Of a stretch of DNA of 64,000 nt, positions 23,841 through 35,754 are shown piece after piece (position 1 is the stretch's first letter; every line of letters starts with the position of its first letter). The DNA comes from Ptiloglossa arizonensis (lineage: Eukaryota; Arthropoda; Insecta; Hymenoptera; Colletidae). The translations under genes were made by a program, and so were the position numbers. The notes below the pieces were generated by a model. It did not search any database, was not told the DNA's origin, and was given only the letters and a program-made list of their open reading frames with translations. Where the stretch lies: the NCBI RefSeq assembly GCF_051014685.1, contig NC_135055.1, positions 16,976,001-17,040,000 of the forward strand, written 5' to 3'.

Positions 23841-26340
23841 TACTCATCTGTATCCCTCTCAAATGAATCTCGACCATTCCGTGTAAAAGAAGCCTCGAAA
23901 TATCCACCGTGTGCTCTCCTCCGTATTCTTTCTTCCACGATTTCTCGAATCGAAACGATCCAGTCGTAGATTCTCATTTGGTTCGGCGAGTCGCTTCGTA
24001 ACCCGGTCACATCGGTTTCATTAAAATCGAACGTACCCGAACGCCACGCCGACTTCCTGCACGCTCCTCGGAATTACGAGTTCGCGGGGTTTCCCCGCTC
24101 GCTATACTCGGAAGTTTCCGTCGTCCTTAGCCCACTATACTCCACCTCCATCGTCGAGTTCGAGTGCATCGATGCCCAGGAAAACTTTTCTCTTACGTCT
24201 CGTAGATTTCGCGACACCGTGAACGTCTTCGTACAGGTGCACAGTCACTTTTCCCTCGCAGCCGCCATATTGATTCACCCGACACCGCGTAAACGGCCGC
24301 GAAACAAGTAAGTGCGCCTTCCAGCCAACCAAATCGAATTAGATATTCGCCACTTTCCCGAGACCAGAGACAGCTCCTCGTTCGCTTTCGTGTACGAAAA
24401 AGTTTCACGACGACCCACGGAGAACCGCTCGAGCTCACTCTCGCGCGAAAAACACACCGGACTCGATGGGTCTTCCGCGCGGAAAACTCGTTTCTTCGCG
24501 GGAAATTTGGCTTCCAGGGAAACTTTCGAACTGTAGGAACTTCCTGCGGTGGAGAGTCTGGTGAATTATTCGATCGATCGTAGTTTTGAGGCGAGTTTAC
24601 TGAGAGGTTAACATTTTTTTCGAGGACAATTATTTTAATAGAGATGAAGGATTATAGATGATGCGGTAGTTTGGTGGAATGTATGATATACTTATGCGTA
24701 AGGGTTGAGTATAATTGTAGGGACTGAGAATTTGCATCGATGTTAGTATGGTATTAGTATTGGTATAGTTACTATAAGTTGAAAGGCAAGGATTGTTCAT
24801 TTTTTTTAGAATTCAAGAATTCAAGAATTGTTACTGAAAATTAAAGGAACGTTGGGCAATATTATGTGTAACGAATTAGGATAGTATCTTTGTGGACTTT
24901 GGACACCATGGAGTAATTTTAAAATTAATTAAAAGTCTTTAGAAAGATTCCAAAGATTGTGATTTACAATACAGAGTCGAACGAGTTATACGGGGTATCC
25001 GGAATTATTTCCGGAAAATTACGAGCATTTAATCGATAGTCAAACATAAGAAAAAAATGTTACATAAACTACAGCGACGAACGCTTTACCACAGAGCCGT
25101 AAACAAACATTGAACGCAGGAAATATGTAGCAACGCATTTTCCATCACAGTACACAGATGGTCAACTGTGTTTATCTGGTCCGCGTAGTTACATATTTTT
25201 TTATCATCAGGTAACAACTTCGCGTTGTTAACAAGCTATATAAAAAGAGATTATTTGACATTTTTAATTCTTCAGTGGAATTTTACGGGTACAATATTCG
25301 TTCATAATTCTGTAACAAGCCGTTTATTACGAAACTTTATGTAATATATTTCTTTTACGTTTGCCAATAAATTCCTCACTGTTCGTCGAGTCAAAATAAG
25401 CGACATCTTTTACAACTCCCACGATAATTTTCTATGTTTTTTTCCGGAGTATTAACTTTTGCATCTGATTTACACAAAACACTATACTCCGATGTTATAC
25501 GATTAATTCAACGAGTTTTGTTACTCGAAAATTAGGATTCGAATTTTTCCAAACGCGAAGTCCTTGTTTCATTCTATTCGAAGAGTCATCTTCTCGTTGA
25601 TCTGGATAAATAATAATCGTATCGAGAGGAGCAGCCTACCCCTACGGAAGAAGATAGAAAAATGGCGTCTGGTGGTGCGTCTGGTATTCGGGTGGAAATT
25701 ATTTCTCCATCAACATCTGTGCCGCGGCAGCAAACTGTCTTATCGCGTTATTACTTAGCGATAAGCAGAACGCTTTAAGGGAGAAGTTACCGCGGATTAT
25801 CCTCTATATATTCACGGTGTTATGCAAATTGCCGAACCCTCTCGGCGAACTCCGAGACGCCAACTCTGCGAGCTCTTCTATTTACGCGCATCTGCACGTA
25901 TGTACGTAATGCACGCCGATTGTCATTCGGGGCTGTCTCGTTTCGTTCAACACGGTTCTCCCGATTCATGAGCTCGGGAACATCCGAGTAACGTTAACCT
26001 CGACGAAGCAGTGAAAATTGAGCCGAATCTCGTTCCTTGGACAGAGTTTCGTCGGTGAACATATGTTAAGAATTGAGTTTAATTCCACTGTACGACAAAT
26101 TCAAACTTTCCCTTTTCTTCCAATAACCAACGAGTGATACTCGTAGAGCCACACTCCACAAAAAAAGAATCCGAAAACCGAATCGCTGTATCACCGTCAA
26201 TTTTCGAAAAATACGATATTTGTAAAAACCCAGAATTTTTCGACAAAAACGAGATCCCTGAAGTTCAAGTTCCAAAATCGACGAAAATTTCTAGCAATAG
26301 TTTAGAAATATATTTGAAATTTCTGGAAAATTTCAATTCA
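23841..26340. other. No gene recognised; AT-rich part from 24.6 kb
   Basis: CpG-rich from 24000 to 24560, then AT-rich with dispersed-repeat character. A CGGGGTATCCGGAATTATTT junction at 24991 resembles similar junctions at 31030 and 48717. Confidence 0.55.
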
Positions 26341-26570
26341 TGTAAATGACGTCATTTCCAAGAATACGCGGAATAAGAATACCTCCTTGGCTGTCGTGTT
26401 CTCCTGATACCAAGTGTCCCAAAATCGAAAACTTTCTAAAATTTTTGACCGATTTTCAAACTTCGGTATCAGGAGAACATGATTGCTAAGGAGGTATTCG
26501 TATACCGCCGATTCTAAGAAATGACGTCATTTCTGAGAATGTTCGGAATTTCTTGGAAATGACGTCATTT
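26341..26570. repeat. Hairpin-forming inverted repeat carrying three TGACGTCA palindromes
   Basis: Left arm, about 26344-26418: AAATGACGTCATTTCCAAGA ... GAATACCTCCTTGGCTGTCG ... TTCTCCTGATACCAAG. Right arm, about 26464-26533: its reverse complement at roughly 80 percent identity by eye. The loop is about 45 bp. TGACGTCA sits at 26347-26354 and 26522-26529 near the outer ends, and again at 26560-26567 beyond the right arm. It is probably a small MITE-like element. TGACGTCA is also the full CRE site bound by CREB/ATF factors, but function here is unproven. Confidence 0.75.
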
Positions 26571-26960
26571 CTAAGAAACTCCGCGAAATGAAATGTTATG
26601 GGTGTTTCGAAAACCATTTTGCTGATTTTCGAACTTTAATATCAGTGGACTATCAAGGCCAAACAGATAATATAACTTTCGCGGAATGTTTTTGATAATG
26701 ATGTGACTATTTCGGGAACCAACGTGTTAACTTTGGCAAGGTAGTTTCATTAATGTGATAGGATCGGGTTAAGGAAATGGAAAGGAACAAAGAAAAATAA
26801 GGAAACTTCAGTTGTTACTCGAAATGAATTTATTGTGATACATCAATACATCGGAGATACAATCGCAATCTTTCGTTTCATTAACATATTCAAACTTCCA
26901 TACCCATTACGAAACTGTTGTTTCTTAGAGTATTCTATTTCTTTTTATATATCAAAAATA
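26571..26960. other. AT-rich flank of the large palindrome
   Basis: No gene, and no clear match to the right flank (30257 onward) that would give a convincing target-site duplication. Confidence 0.6.
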
Positions 26961-28510
26961 ACTATTCTAAGTTCGCAAGCCAATTAGCTCGGTAGTACCC
27001 GCGACGAATAATTATTGTTCGTCGCGAGTAATACCGATTACCAGGTCTCACCACGCGGAGGTTGCTGCGAGCGGAGACCCGGAGAGAGATAGATGGAATC
27101 CAAGTTCCATCGATCTCCCTCGATTCGCAGTACAAATGAAATTACTATACCATGGAGATGGAAGGAATCAAAGTTCCTTCGATCTTCTGGTTTAGTCCTG
27201 CCGAGCAATTACATAATGAAAAAATGAGGCAAAATTGGGAAAGACGCGACGCGAACCGTGGAGTTGGTCTTACTAGGTCGATTCCGTTTCTCTTCAGTGG
27301 GTCCGATTCAAGAGGAAACGAGCGACGCCTCCACTCCCCTAGAGGAGTGCCCCGTTTCTCCATCTTTACGACGAGAGGGTCTTATTTTGGAGGCTTTCGC
27401 AGGGACCGGCAAAAATGCCTGCTCCTGTGCTCGCAACATGCCCCCTCTGGAAGCGGAAACACCAGAAGAGACGGCGATCGACCGTTCGAACCACCTACAC
27501 GGCCGGTCACTTGCTTATGCAACAAGCAGAGGTGACCGGGCAGAAGAACGGGAAAGCGAGCAAAAATAAGCTAAATTGGATAATTACTCGGCAGATCACA
27601 TTATTCGTACACGGTGGCCTTAATACTAACTTAGTCTAACCTTAAAATTACGGACGCTCGGAGGATGCGACGAAGTCCTCTTCGTTTTTCTTTTTTCGAC
27701 ATACCTATCCGAAGTAGCCAAATGAAGTTTGCAATAAATATTAAACAAGTAGAGACAAGACCAAAAAATTAACACAGTACATGTGGGTTAATGGTTAAAC
27801 ACAGTTATGCAGTAACAAAAGAAATGAACATGGAAAAACAAGTACAAATAAAAATCAGAGACCAAATAAAATAAATGAAAAAGAAAAAAAAATTAGAGAG
27901 AGGTCCCCAGCACTGACTACTGGTAGGCGGTGGTCAGTACCAGGCACCAAGGGCTCCACCAGTGTCCGCGTAGTCCATGGAGGGGGAGGGGGGGGGGGCA
28001 GATACCTAAAAAGGAAGAGATCCATCCATCTCCGTGGCTACCTGTGGAATGAAATTGTCGGTAACCGGCGGTTCTATACATAGCCCCTCGAAGGTGACTT
28101 ACCCCTACTTCGACCGCCTTTGTTCGATCTAACCGAATATTTCAACAAATTGATGGCTTTTCAGTCATTGTTTGTACCAGGATATTGTTAAAAATGGTTT
28201 AAACTATGGTTCGACGACGATTGTTAATAATTACGATAAATAATCATCAATAAGTTGCAAAATCCGCGAAGGCGAACGTTTTTAGCGAATGTTTGTTGAT
28301 CTGCGCGATTGTTATTAACATTTACGCACGTGCCGAATATTAATGTTACGAAATACATTCTATTTGTACATTAAAACATCCGAAATTTAATGAACTACTT
28401 TTCTAAATAGAAAAATCATTGTAATTAATATTTGTGAATCGATAATCGATACGTGTAGCCTTGACAGTGTCAGTTGGATTTCGATTAAAAATTCCTTCGC
28501 GAACAAAGAA
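26961..28510 (+). repeat. Left arm of the 3.3-kb palindrome
   Basis: Begins near ACTATTCTAAG. It carries a 27-bp near-palindrome at 27000-27026 (CGCGACGAA ... TTCGTCGCG), an open stretch of up to 127 codons at 27152-27535, a poly-G tract near 27985-27999 and AT-rich inner sequence. A segment of about 32 bp near 28463-28494 is absent from the other arm. Confidence 0.85.
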
Positions 28511-28734
28511 ATGGCAATAACAATCACGTTGAGGAACAAATATTCACAGAAACCGTTTTATAAATTTACAAATTTACAAATGAAAGAAGAATGAAAAACA
28601 AATAGAAGCCTTTACAAATTTCGCACTATCGTGATGTTTATTTATAATAATTATTAACAACCGTCATCGGAACATAGTTTAAACAATCACTAACAATGTT
28701 CTAGTATGAATAATGGCTTGAAATATAATTTCGT
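28511..28734. repeat. Loop of the palindrome, containing a diverged direct copy of arm sequence
   Basis: The segment from ATTCACAGAAACCGTTTTAT near 28542 through CATAGTTTAAACAATCACTA near 28673 matches, in the same orientation, the right-arm stretch at about 28925-29060 (ATTCGCAGAAACCGTTCACC ... CATAGTTTAAACAATTGTTA). The centre therefore holds a nested, older duplication of part of the arm. Confidence 0.75.
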
Positions 28735-30256
28735 TAAAATGTTCTTTATTCGCGAAGGCTACACGTATCGATTATCGATTCACATGAGTGCATCACGATG
28801 ATTTTTCTATCTAGACAAGTGAATAATTGAATTTCGGATGTTTTAATGCATACATAAAATGCATACTGTAACAATAATATTCAGCACGTGCGTAAATGTT
28901 AATAACAATCGCGCAGATAAACAAACATTCGCAGAAACCGTTCACCTTTGCGGATTTCGCGGTATCTTAATGTTTATTTATTGTAAATATTAACAATCGT
29001 CGTCGAACCATAGTTTAAACAATTGTTAACAATATCCTGGTACAAACAATGACAGAAAAGCCATCAATTTGTTGAAATATTCGGTTAGATCGAACAAAGG
29101 CGGTCGAAGTAGGGGTAAGTCACCTTCGAGGGGCTATGTATAGAACCGCCGGTTACCGACAATTTCATTCCACAGGTAGCCACGGAGATGGATGGATCTC
29201 TTCCTTTTTAGGTATCTGCCCCCCCCCCCCTCCCCCTCCATGGACTACGCGGACACTGGTGGAGCCCTTGGTGCCTGGTACTGACCACCGCCTACCAGTA
29301 GTCAGTGCTGGGGACCTCTCTCTAATTTTTTTTTCTTTTTCATTTATTTTATTTGGTCTCTGATTTTTATTTGTACTTGTTTTTCCATGTTCATTTCTTT
29401 TGTTACTGCATAACTGTGTTTAACCATTAACCCACATGTACTGTGTTAATTTTTTGGTCTTGTCTCCACTTGTTTAATATTTATTGCAAATTTTATTTGG
29501 CTACTTTAGCTAGGTATATCGAAAAAAGAAAAACGAAGAGGACTTCGTCGCATCCTCCGAGCGTCCGTAATTTTAAGGTTAGACTAAGTTAGTATTAAGG
29601 CCACCGTCTACGAATAATGTGATCTGCCGAGCAATTATCCAATTTAGCTTATTTTTGCTCGCTTTCCCGTTCTTCTGCCCGGTCACCTCTGCTTGTTGCA
29701 TAAGCAAGTGACCGGCCGTGTAGGTGGTTCGAACGGTCGATCGCCGTCTCTTCTGGTGTGTCCGCTTCCAGAGGGGGCATGTTGCGAGCACAGGAGCAGG
29801 CATTTTTGCCGGTCCCTGCGAAAGCCTCCAAAATAAGACCCTCTCGTCGTAAAGATGGAGAAACGGGGCACTCTTCTAGGGGAGTGGAGGCGTCGCTCGT
29901 TTCCTCTTGAATCGGACCCACTGAAGAGAAACGGGATCGACCTAGTAAGACCAACTCCACGGTTCGCGTCGCGTCTTTCCCAATTTTGCCTCATTTTTTC
30001 ATCATGTAATTGCTCGGCAGGACTAAACCAGAAGATCGAAGGAACTTTGATTCCTTCCATCTCCATGGTATAGTAATTTCATTTGTACTGCGAATCGAGG
30101 GAGATCGATGGAACTTGGATTCCATCTATCTCTCTCCGGGTCTCCGCTCGCAGCAACCTCCGCGTGGTGAGACCTGGTAATCGGTATTACTCGCGACGAA
30201 CAATAATTATTCGTCGCGGGTACTACCGAGCTAATTGGCTGCGAATTTAGAATATT
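28735..30256 (-). repeat. Right arm of the 3.3-kb palindrome
   Basis: Reverse complement of the left arm. The matching open frames at 29683-30066 (127 codons) and 29649-29960 (103 codons) differ from their left-arm counterparts at about three and two residues. No frame resembles a known protein. Conservation of the frames is explained by the near-identity of the arms and is not evidence of coding. Confidence 0.85.
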
Positions 30257-30295
30257 GTATTAATTTTCAACACCAGTTCTACTTACAGAATCTTG

Positions 30296-30545
30296 TTTTC
30301 AATACTATGGTTATACAATTATTTACACTGATTCAATTATTTTCTATTCCTTACTTTATTTTTATCGTATTTTCTCTTCTGACGTGTCTGTACTCAATAA
30401 ATCAGCTACACTCATCCATCTTGTCCTTAATACTACAGTTATACAATTACTTACACGAATTCAATTATTTTCTATTTTTTTTATTCTCCTTCTATCGCAT
30501 TTTCTATTCTGACGTGCTATATTCGGTAAAATCTGACCATCCTTG
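30296..30545. repeat. Local tandem duplication, 128 bp x 2
   Basis: AATACTATGGTTATACAATT at 30301 recurs as AATACTACAGTTATACAATT at 30429. Both are followed by TTACAC-GA-TTCAATTATTT and a TTCTGACGTG block. Confidence 0.9.
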
Positions 30546-32104
30546 TCTCAATCGTTAGATGTACACAGAAGGAACGATCGCTTTCAGGAGTTGCACGATG
30601 GTGATATTCTCTGGACGATCGAGTGCGATCTCGTTTCGAAATTGAATCGATCAATCGACCTCCCGTGGAGAACCGGAGCTTACTTCGGCGGGAAAAAAAT
30701 TTTCATTTCGTGCTTTTACGCGGTTCTTTGCCTCGCCTCTTAACGTCGCTGCGGGGAAATTAATGAAACGCGGGTCTCGAGACATTTCTCCTGATTACGC
30801 GGCTGACCCCGCTGGAAAATAGGCGGCAGGATTCTCCGTGGAACAAAGGTCCAAACCACGGGCGGACATTTTTCGCGGCGATCTCGAGGCTCCCGGGCTC
30901 TTCAGGAATTCTGACGTAGTGTTGTGTCGGACCGTCGAGCGATCCAGGCTTTCTTTTATTAATCGCGGCTGGGAAAAGGGTACTTATTAAACCTGCTTCC
31001 TGTCGAGCGCTATTTGTTCGCATATTATACAGGGTGATCCGTAATTTGTGGTACGAACGAGATCCCGGAGATTTCGCGACTCGAAATTAAACGAAAATCA
31101 AGGACATTGAATTTCAGTTAGAGGCATCGAGAAAATGCACTTGAAAATTAATTCAGTGCATCGAATTACGCGACAATGTAGAAGAAATTATTGACACTTT
31201 AAAGATTGACTAACGTTATTGCATAATTTTATTTGTATCGTCCGAAAGCATAGGATTTTTTTCTTAGTATTTATTATTATTCGATATATTTCCTTGAAGA
31301 AAACATTGCTGCGACTGAAAAAATTTCTATTATTATTTATGAATTCACTGATTCAACAAAGTGTTTAAGGAGCTCTTCTCCTTAAATGATAAAATGATAC
31401 GATTTACTTTTACAGTGTCTGTATTATAGACAGAAATTCGATTGGAAGTGTCGATTAAAGTGATTAATAAACAAGAGTTCGATGAAATATTAAGGAAGAA
31501 TCTACCAAGGAAGAAATATCGATACAAAATTGCATCTTCGAGGTATTCGTCGCGACTGGAATACCGGATTTGTACGGTGCTGCAATAAATGGAATTGCAT
31601 CTCGAATCGGTTGGCACTCGTTTCGATTAAAATCGTTTATTCGCAACGTAGTTACAGAAGTCTAAAGTTCCTCTACGAAATCGGGCAATTCATGTGCAAC
31701 AACCTAACACGTGCAAATAATACTCGATTCGGGTTTACGTGGAGGGAGTGCAAGCGACGAGTAGGCGAAACTCTGGAGCTTGAATAATAAATAATACCTC
31801 CACCTCCTCGAATAATATCCTTTAACATGTTCCGTGTAAAATTGATACAAGATACAAGTATCGATGAGAAATCGGAGCTTCGAGGAACTATCGATATTTT
31901 GGTTGGTCGATTTTCTCGCGAAACGATTTTTTTAATATAAAATCGGATCAATAGAATCAAAAAGAACAATTTTCTTTTTTTCATTCAGAAACAATTTTTT
32001 CCATAGTTTCTCTTTTACATCGAAACATTTGTAAGAAAATTCGATCTCACGTACAAGTGACATTGGTCAGGGATACTAATCTTGAATCGTATTTTCAAAA
32101 AAAG
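30546..32104. other. No gene recognised
   Basis: CpG-rich from 30560 to 31020, then AT-rich. A TATACAGGGTGATCCGTAAT junction at 31026 marks the change in composition and may be one end of a dispersed repeat. Confidence 0.55.
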
Positions 32105-32300
32105 ATATTCTTGCTGTCAATTTTCTGACAAAGCAATTTTCCAACATCGAATCCACATTGATCTTTCGAACGATCAATTATCTCGTGGTCAATCTTTCAG
32201 CACATCGATTCTCTAACTTTCGATTCTCACCGATTTCTCAAAAGATCAATTTCCCTATCATAAATTTTTTAGCAAATCGATTTCCTAACCTCCATAAAAT
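32105..32300. repeat. Degenerate tandem repeat, about 72 bp x 3
   Basis: Related blocks TGTCAATTTTCTGACAAAGC, GGTCAATCTTTCAGCACATC and ATAAATTTTTTAGCAAATCG start near 32115, 32187 and 32259. Each is followed by GATT-CTAAC-type sequence. Confidence 0.65.
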
Positions 32301-34900
32301 TCCGTATCCCTACGAATTCTCTCATTCGATAACTTTCTCTATCGACTGTAAACACTTCAGCATACCCAATAGGTCGCAATAAATTATCTCCACCGACATA
32401 AACCAACAAAAAAAAATTTCCTCGCGGTACAGACGAACCAATTTGGACAATTCCATCGATACGATCGCCTCGACCGTAAATTATCCAAACGCGTTAAAAT
32501 TCCCATTCCCCGTTGCACCACGATCAAAAAGGTATCGATCTGAAATAATAAATCGATTGGTTGGCGAGTAGAGTTCGAGCTCGAGACTTAGCACGGTATT
32601 CGAGAAGCGAGTGGTACCCGAGAGCCACGGAGATTTAATCTGTCCCGGTCTTCGGCGACGACCTTGTCGGGAATGCCGTAAAACCGCTTCGTCAAAACGC
32701 CGCGCGAGACTAGGATCGCGGCCAACTGACCCGCGCAATTTATGCGCGTAACTTTCGCATAATGAATCTCCGAAAAAAAACGGGCTCAGGTTAAAACGAA
32801 CAACGGGGAACACACCGCGTTGGTATCCGGCGATAAATTCACGAGATTCACCGTGACAACTTTTACATTACGATATCCGATGAAAAATACCTCCCTCCCC
32901 CTCCCAGGCGTCGTTAATTGTTGCATTAATCACTCGACGCCTTGTACCGTTAATGGTTGGAACGTCGCTCGGTGTCAGACGGTCGGTCCGTCCGTCCGTC
33001 GTTTGTCACGGTTCGTCCTGGCGTTTTGTCTCGTCGGAGATTATGTTACGGTTGTCTCGTAATACGTGACTTATACGGTCATTCGTCGTACCGTTGGCCG
33101 GTAATAAAAGTACCAGAAAAGCAGCTCGCGCTCGCATAAATCCACCGGTAGGTATATCAGTATTATAACCCGGGGAAGTAACCGCGGAACCGACAGTGTA
33201 ATTTCCCGATTTCCAGCAACGGCTCGTAACGGTGTTCTATCACGAGCTATCGTGCCCCGTGCAGGGAAATCCGGATCCTCCGATTCCGTGAGAACGGGGG
33301 GACAGTTGGGCCGGTCGATTAATTTTTATCGTGTCTATCCCCATGAATAAAATTATTTCGAATACGATCCGTACCGCGCCAAGGTATCGTTTCAACGAGG
33401 GACACCGAGCGCGTGTTACCGTATCGTCGAAGAAGATTATTGAACGAGGGAGGCGAAATCAACTGGTCACTCAAGGCCACTTCCCCTGCTGCGAGTCACG
33501 TCTCGGCTGGATACATAGATTTATCGGCCCGGGACAATAAGCCTCGAGGGAACACAATAATACCATTATATTGTGCAACGCTAGTTGTATAGCGGTGGAT
33601 CAATCCGAACCGAGTTAATAGTGTAAACGCATGCATTGCGTTGATATTGACAAGATTCGGATCAAGACGGCGAAGGTATGACATTTTGTTCGAATAATCA
33701 ACCGAGTAGATGGTACATATTTCGTGGATTAATTCGCATATTGTAAATGGTAACATTAATAATAAAGAATGATAGGAAAATAATAAATGAATTAAAATCG
33801 AGCCAGCCCGGACCGAAAATAATGAAAAGAATTCCCAAACCATTAATTCTCCGAAAATTTGAATTTCTCCGACCATTGTTCGATATTGTACCTAATCTTC
33901 GTTTAAAAATATCGTTCGTCGTTCCTTAGCTTACACTGTGATCGTTACTGTAAACTTCCAAGTCGGATAGTTGTATTTGTATCCACGTTAGCAGATATCG
34001 CCCGAAAGTATACACCGGAAGAGGATTAATCCAACGATGGTCCGACGACAGGTCCCTCGTCGTTCGGGATCCAGAGGCAAGCCGCGCTAAATAATCATCG
34101 GGGATCAAATTAATTGGGTCGGATCGGTCGTTAGCGCAGGAACAAACGATGTTTCGCGATGTCAGCGTCGTGTGCGATTGCGGTTTGGTTTACGACGTGA
34201 CTGGGACGAGTGGTAACATTTCATAGGACCATGGGATGGTTCCTGTTCATGGCGGCGCGGCCCCAGGTGGCAAACATTTGAGTTGGCAACATCGAGCCGG
34301 CCGAGGCAGGTCAGGGACTTTTGTTTGTTCGGAACAATCTGCTACGGTCCGTTTTATCGCAGACGTTCCTGCAAGATATTCCAGAGGAGAGGGGCATAAT
34401 TCCTCGCGCGTTTCCAACGAAATAAGTGCAAACCCTTGATGGAACATCAATATTTGACGGTCCTGGACAAACGACGATCTCGCGGTACGATATAACCGGT
34501 CCTGTTCCGGCATACCGTGGAAAGAATTACACGCCACGAATAACAATCGGCCGTAATATACTGGCCGCGGCGTTTGCCATAAATTTGTCGAACGGCAGGT
34601 GTAAATAAGGAATCGAAGAGGAAAGTTTCCCCGTTACCGAGGCTGCGATAAATCGATTTCTAAAATTCGCAACGAGATTCGAATCGCGAACGTAACCTAA
34701 ATTTATACCTTAAATGGAAATTAGTCCCGTTATTTATTGTTCGTTACCGGGGGTACACGATTTATATCTTAATTAGCGCAGCGTGTAATTTTATTCGTTG
34801 TGGAAAGTTTGAAATATTTCACGAACGAGCTTCGTAACGGTAAGAAACATCGGAATTTTAATATAAATTGCGTTCTCGATGCGGATAAATAACGGGGGAT
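32301..34900. other. No gene recognised; CpG-rich block 32.5-34.7 kb
   Basis: One of the least repetitive, most CpG-rich parts of the window. A stretch on the minus strand around 32810-32870 reads LSPDTNAVCS, which superficially recalls the PDTR segment expected upstream of the pgant2 catalytic exons. The context does not fit and it was rejected. Confidence 0.55.
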
Positions 34901-34909
34901 TGAAAGACC

Positions 34910-35180
34910 GTGCAAGTAGGATGAAAAATTCGCGTTTTACGATACAATTATTGCACTTTCTTCCATCAACAATTTTTCGTTCGGATATACGATACATCGA
35001 CAACGAGGAGAAGCATCGAACGCTTTTTTAAATTTCGTGATTCGAGCACGGTGAAAGAAATGGATAAAATTATTCTCGTTTTACAAGAATAGAATTATTG
35101 CATTTTCTTTCGGTAGAAATTTTTCGTTCGGATGTATGATACATCGACAAAGAGGAGAAACGTCGAGGGTTAAATAAACG
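34910..35180. repeat. Local tandem duplication, 147 bp x 2
   Basis: AATTTTTCGTTCGGATATAC at 34971 recurs as AATTTTTCGTTCGGATGTAT at 35118. Both are preceded by an ATTATTGCA-TTTCTT block and followed by GATACATCGACAA-GAGGAGA. Confidence 0.9.
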
Positions 35181-35754
35181 AGAGTACGCTTCTTCGTTCG
35201 GCTTCGAAATTTCGAGAATCTTTTCCAACTCTTTTCAAGATTTACCTTTTAAGTTTTATACGTCCCTTTGATTTACACCGACGATAACTTTAGGCTACGA
35301 TAACTCCTCGGCTGGTTCTCCTCTCTGGAAATTCTACCCGCCCCCTCCTTCGAAAAGGAAAGCAACGGGGACAAAAAAAAAGACGAAGAAGAAGAAAGGG
35401 GGGGGGGGGCACCGTCTCCTGCATTCACTACGAATCGCGTGCATTTGCGTGGCTCCGTTCGGCCCATAAATTCCTTAGCGGGCCGTAATTCAAGCTGTTT
35501 CCAGGAACTGGCGCGGTCGCGAGGGGCGGTTCACGTACGCGCGCATAATTCCACGCGTACATCGGCGGCGGTATCGGTGGCGTCGAGTCGCATCGCGTCG
35601 AAATAGAGTAGCGTCGCGAGCGCCCCGCTGGCTCTGGTAAATTATGCAAATTGGAAGCAGACGATTTCGTCGACGATGCGCCTGGATCTGTGCTGCGGTT
35701 GTTCCTTTGTCTGGCTACGACAATTACAGTTCGTCGACGTGGAACTTGTCCTAC
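35181..35754. other. No gene recognised; CpG-rich with a G run
   Basis: A poly-G run lies at about 35399-35409. CpG-rich to 35640. No coding signature. Confidence 0.6.

Larger units (their letters stand above)
26961..30256. mobile_element. Giant palindrome (foldback-type element), about 3.3 kb
   Basis: Seen: the sequence from ACTATTCTAAGTTCGCAAGC at 26961 is found reverse-complemented up to about 30256. Pairing can be followed inward through distinctive blocks: the small hairpin CGCGACGAATAATTATTGTT, CATCGATCTCCCTCGATTCG, the G-run/C-run at 27985 and 29220, GGTTCTATACATAGCCCCTC, and GAATCGATAATCGATACGTG at about 28437 and 28765. The outer 1.1 kb is close to identical between arms; the inner 0.4 kb is more diverged. 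The loop is about 28511-28734. Known: very long terminal inverted repeats around a short centre are characteristic of Foldback-like DNA elements. No transposase frame is present, so the element would be non-autonomous. I could not define a target-site duplication. Confidence 0.85.

Noticed and set aside
23689..24010. Minus-strand frames with a five-residue INMGG-type repeat as a repetitive protein
   Set aside because: Produced by a 15-bp minisatellite whose length is a multiple of three. No start context or flanking domains.
27000..27026. CGCGACGAA/TTCGTCGCG near-palindrome as a separate regulatory operator
   Set aside because: It lies near the tip of each arm of the 3.3-kb palindrome and is better read as part of that element.
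27476..27500. GTTCGAACCACC as a tRNA T-arm
   Set aside because: No matching A box, anticodon arm or acceptor pairing nearby. Other GGTTCGA words in the window fail the same test.
32810..32875. Minus-strand stretch reading LSPDTNAVCS as the missing pgant2 exon upstream of 3486
   Set aside because: Flanking residues do not match the conserved DPY/FNQ stem region of GALNT2. The distance and the absence of a fitting donor make it a coincidence.
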